From the NCBI GenBank assembly GCA_014804865.1, contig JAAUYY010000143.1, forward strand, positions 1 to 5,076: a stretch of DNA of 5,076 nt. The letters are read 5' to 3'. The number at the start of each line of letters is the position of its first letter. The stretch's first letter is position 1. This stretch comes from Desulfovibrio sp. GTDB lineage: Bacteria > Desulfobacterota > Desulfovibrionia > Desulfovibrionales > Desulfovibrionaceae. This document shows positions 4,702 to 5,076 of this stretch, one piece after another. The position numbers were made by a program, and so were the translations under genes. The notes below the pieces were generated by a model. The model did no database searches. It had not been told where the DNA came from and saw only the letters and a program-made list of their open reading frames with translations.

Positions 4702-4938
4702 TTATTTCTGGCCGCCGAGTATGCCGAGGGAGCCTGAACGCTGGCCAGTGGTCCCGAGCGGGCTTGTCAGGATAGTGCCGGACATGCCGCGCCTCGCGGC
4801 CAGCTTGCGACGCTCGGCGTCGCGGACGGCCTGGGAGACCGGCTCCTTTTCCTGTTCGGGGATTGGCTGCTGTTTTATTTCGGGAGTTTCCGGCTCGGAG
4901 TAGCCGCCGCCAAAAATGCTTGAGATCGCTCCGCCCAT
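4702..4938 (-). CDS. Small conserved phage protein next to the portal (TILTSPLG motif)
   Basis: This is a 78-aa protein starting at ATG 4938, with AAAGGA (4945-4950) 6 nt upstream. The N-terminus MGGAISSIFGGG is glycine-rich, followed by a Pro/Glu/Gln stretch (14-33), a basic helix VRDAERRKLAARRG (38-51) and the segment MSGTILTSPLGTTG (52-65), ending in a Gly-rich tail. From memory, small tailed-phage proteins with a glycine-rich start, a proline-rich middle and an R-x-S-T-I-L-T-(S/G)-P-L-G motif are often encoded next to portal genes. Their role is not established, though a minor virion or assembly factor is likely. It is followed closely by the CRISPR-like repeats and then the portal gene. 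Confidence 0.85.
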   Translation of the reverse strand: MGGAISSIFGGGYSEPETPEIKQQPIPEQEKEPVSQAVRDAERRKLAARRGMSGTILTSPLGTTGQRSGSLGILGGQK

Positions 4939-4962
4939 GTTTGGTCCTTTGAGGGTTTGACT

Positions 4963-4990
4963 GTTATATTTGAATTGAATTGACGGATAA
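4963..4990 (-). promoter_or_regulatory. Weak candidate promoter upstream of the 78-aa gene
   Basis: On the - strand TATAAC (4963-4968) resembles a -10 box, and TTATCC (4985-4990) sits 16 nt upstream as a poor -35. The 66-bp gap between the neighbouring genes is clearly AT-richer than its surroundings and contains a duplicated AATTC. The spacing fits, but the -35 match is weak. Confidence 0.25.
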
Positions 4991-5004
4991 GCTGTCCGCG
5001 CCGC

Positions 5005-5076
5005 TTAGGCCGGTTTGGTGTCGGCCAGGGAGCCTTTGGGATAATTGTAAAAGGTCAGGGTTCGGATGAGATAGGC
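5005..5076 (-). CDS. C-terminal end of an unidentified phage gene (partial)
   Basis: On the - strand a frame is open from the right edge of the window to TAA at 5005-5007, giving 23 residues ending RTLTFYNYPKGSLADTKPA. It is in the same direction as the 78-aa gene, 66 bp upstream of it. One other - strand frame is also open here but has a less protein-like composition. Too little is visible to name the product. A late gene (packaging or structural) is expected from position only. Confidence 0.45.
   Translation of the reverse strand, partial: AYLIRTLTFYNYPKGSLADTKPA

Overview
This window looks like part of the genome of a tailed phage or prophage of GC-rich, probably Gram-negative bacteria. 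The firmest evidence is a T7-type podovirus portal (head-to-tail connector) gene and a GH108-family endolysin gene. The host cannot be fixed from 5 kb. An AT-core intergenic element and a type I-E-like CRISPR repeat both remind me of Desulfovibrio-like genomes, but that is recollection and not a search result.

Layout. Bases 3-1375 (+ strand) hold two overlapping genes. The first is a long 5'-truncated ORF rich in short tandem repeats. The second is a 132-aa protein that resembles a phage helicase-loader/replication accessory protein, and together they look like the end of a replication operon. Bases 1376-1640 are a non-coding convergence zone with an AT-core hairpin. Bases 1641-5076 run on the - strand, in transcription order (right to left): the last 23 codons of an unknown gene, a 78-aa phage protein with a TILTSPLG motif, a 358-bp intergenic region, the 519-aa portal protein, a 331-bp largely non-coding region that includes one doubtful ORF, a 70-aa winged-helix DNA-binding protein, and the GH108 lysozyme. 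The last two overlap by ATGA and are probably translationally coupled.

Most interesting signal. Two copies of a 30-bp hairpin repeat, closely matching type I-E CRISPR repeats, lie exactly 61 bp apart between the 78-aa gene and the portal gene (4592-4682). That is the repeat-plus-spacer period of type I-E. Read on the - strand, the same direction as the phage genes, the upstream copy is intact and the downstream copy is degenerate at its 3' end, like a terminal CRISPR repeat. No cas gene is in the window. It could be a phage-borne one-spacer mini-array or a repeat-mimicking RNA anti-CRISPR.

Other oddities are an inverted pair of about 70-95-bp AT-core elements bracketing the portal-lysozyme block (1517-1609 and 4383-4454), a parS-like palindrome (2552-2565), a triple 14-bp tandem repeat (2692-2733), and 12-nt and 48-nt in-frame repeats in the truncated gene.
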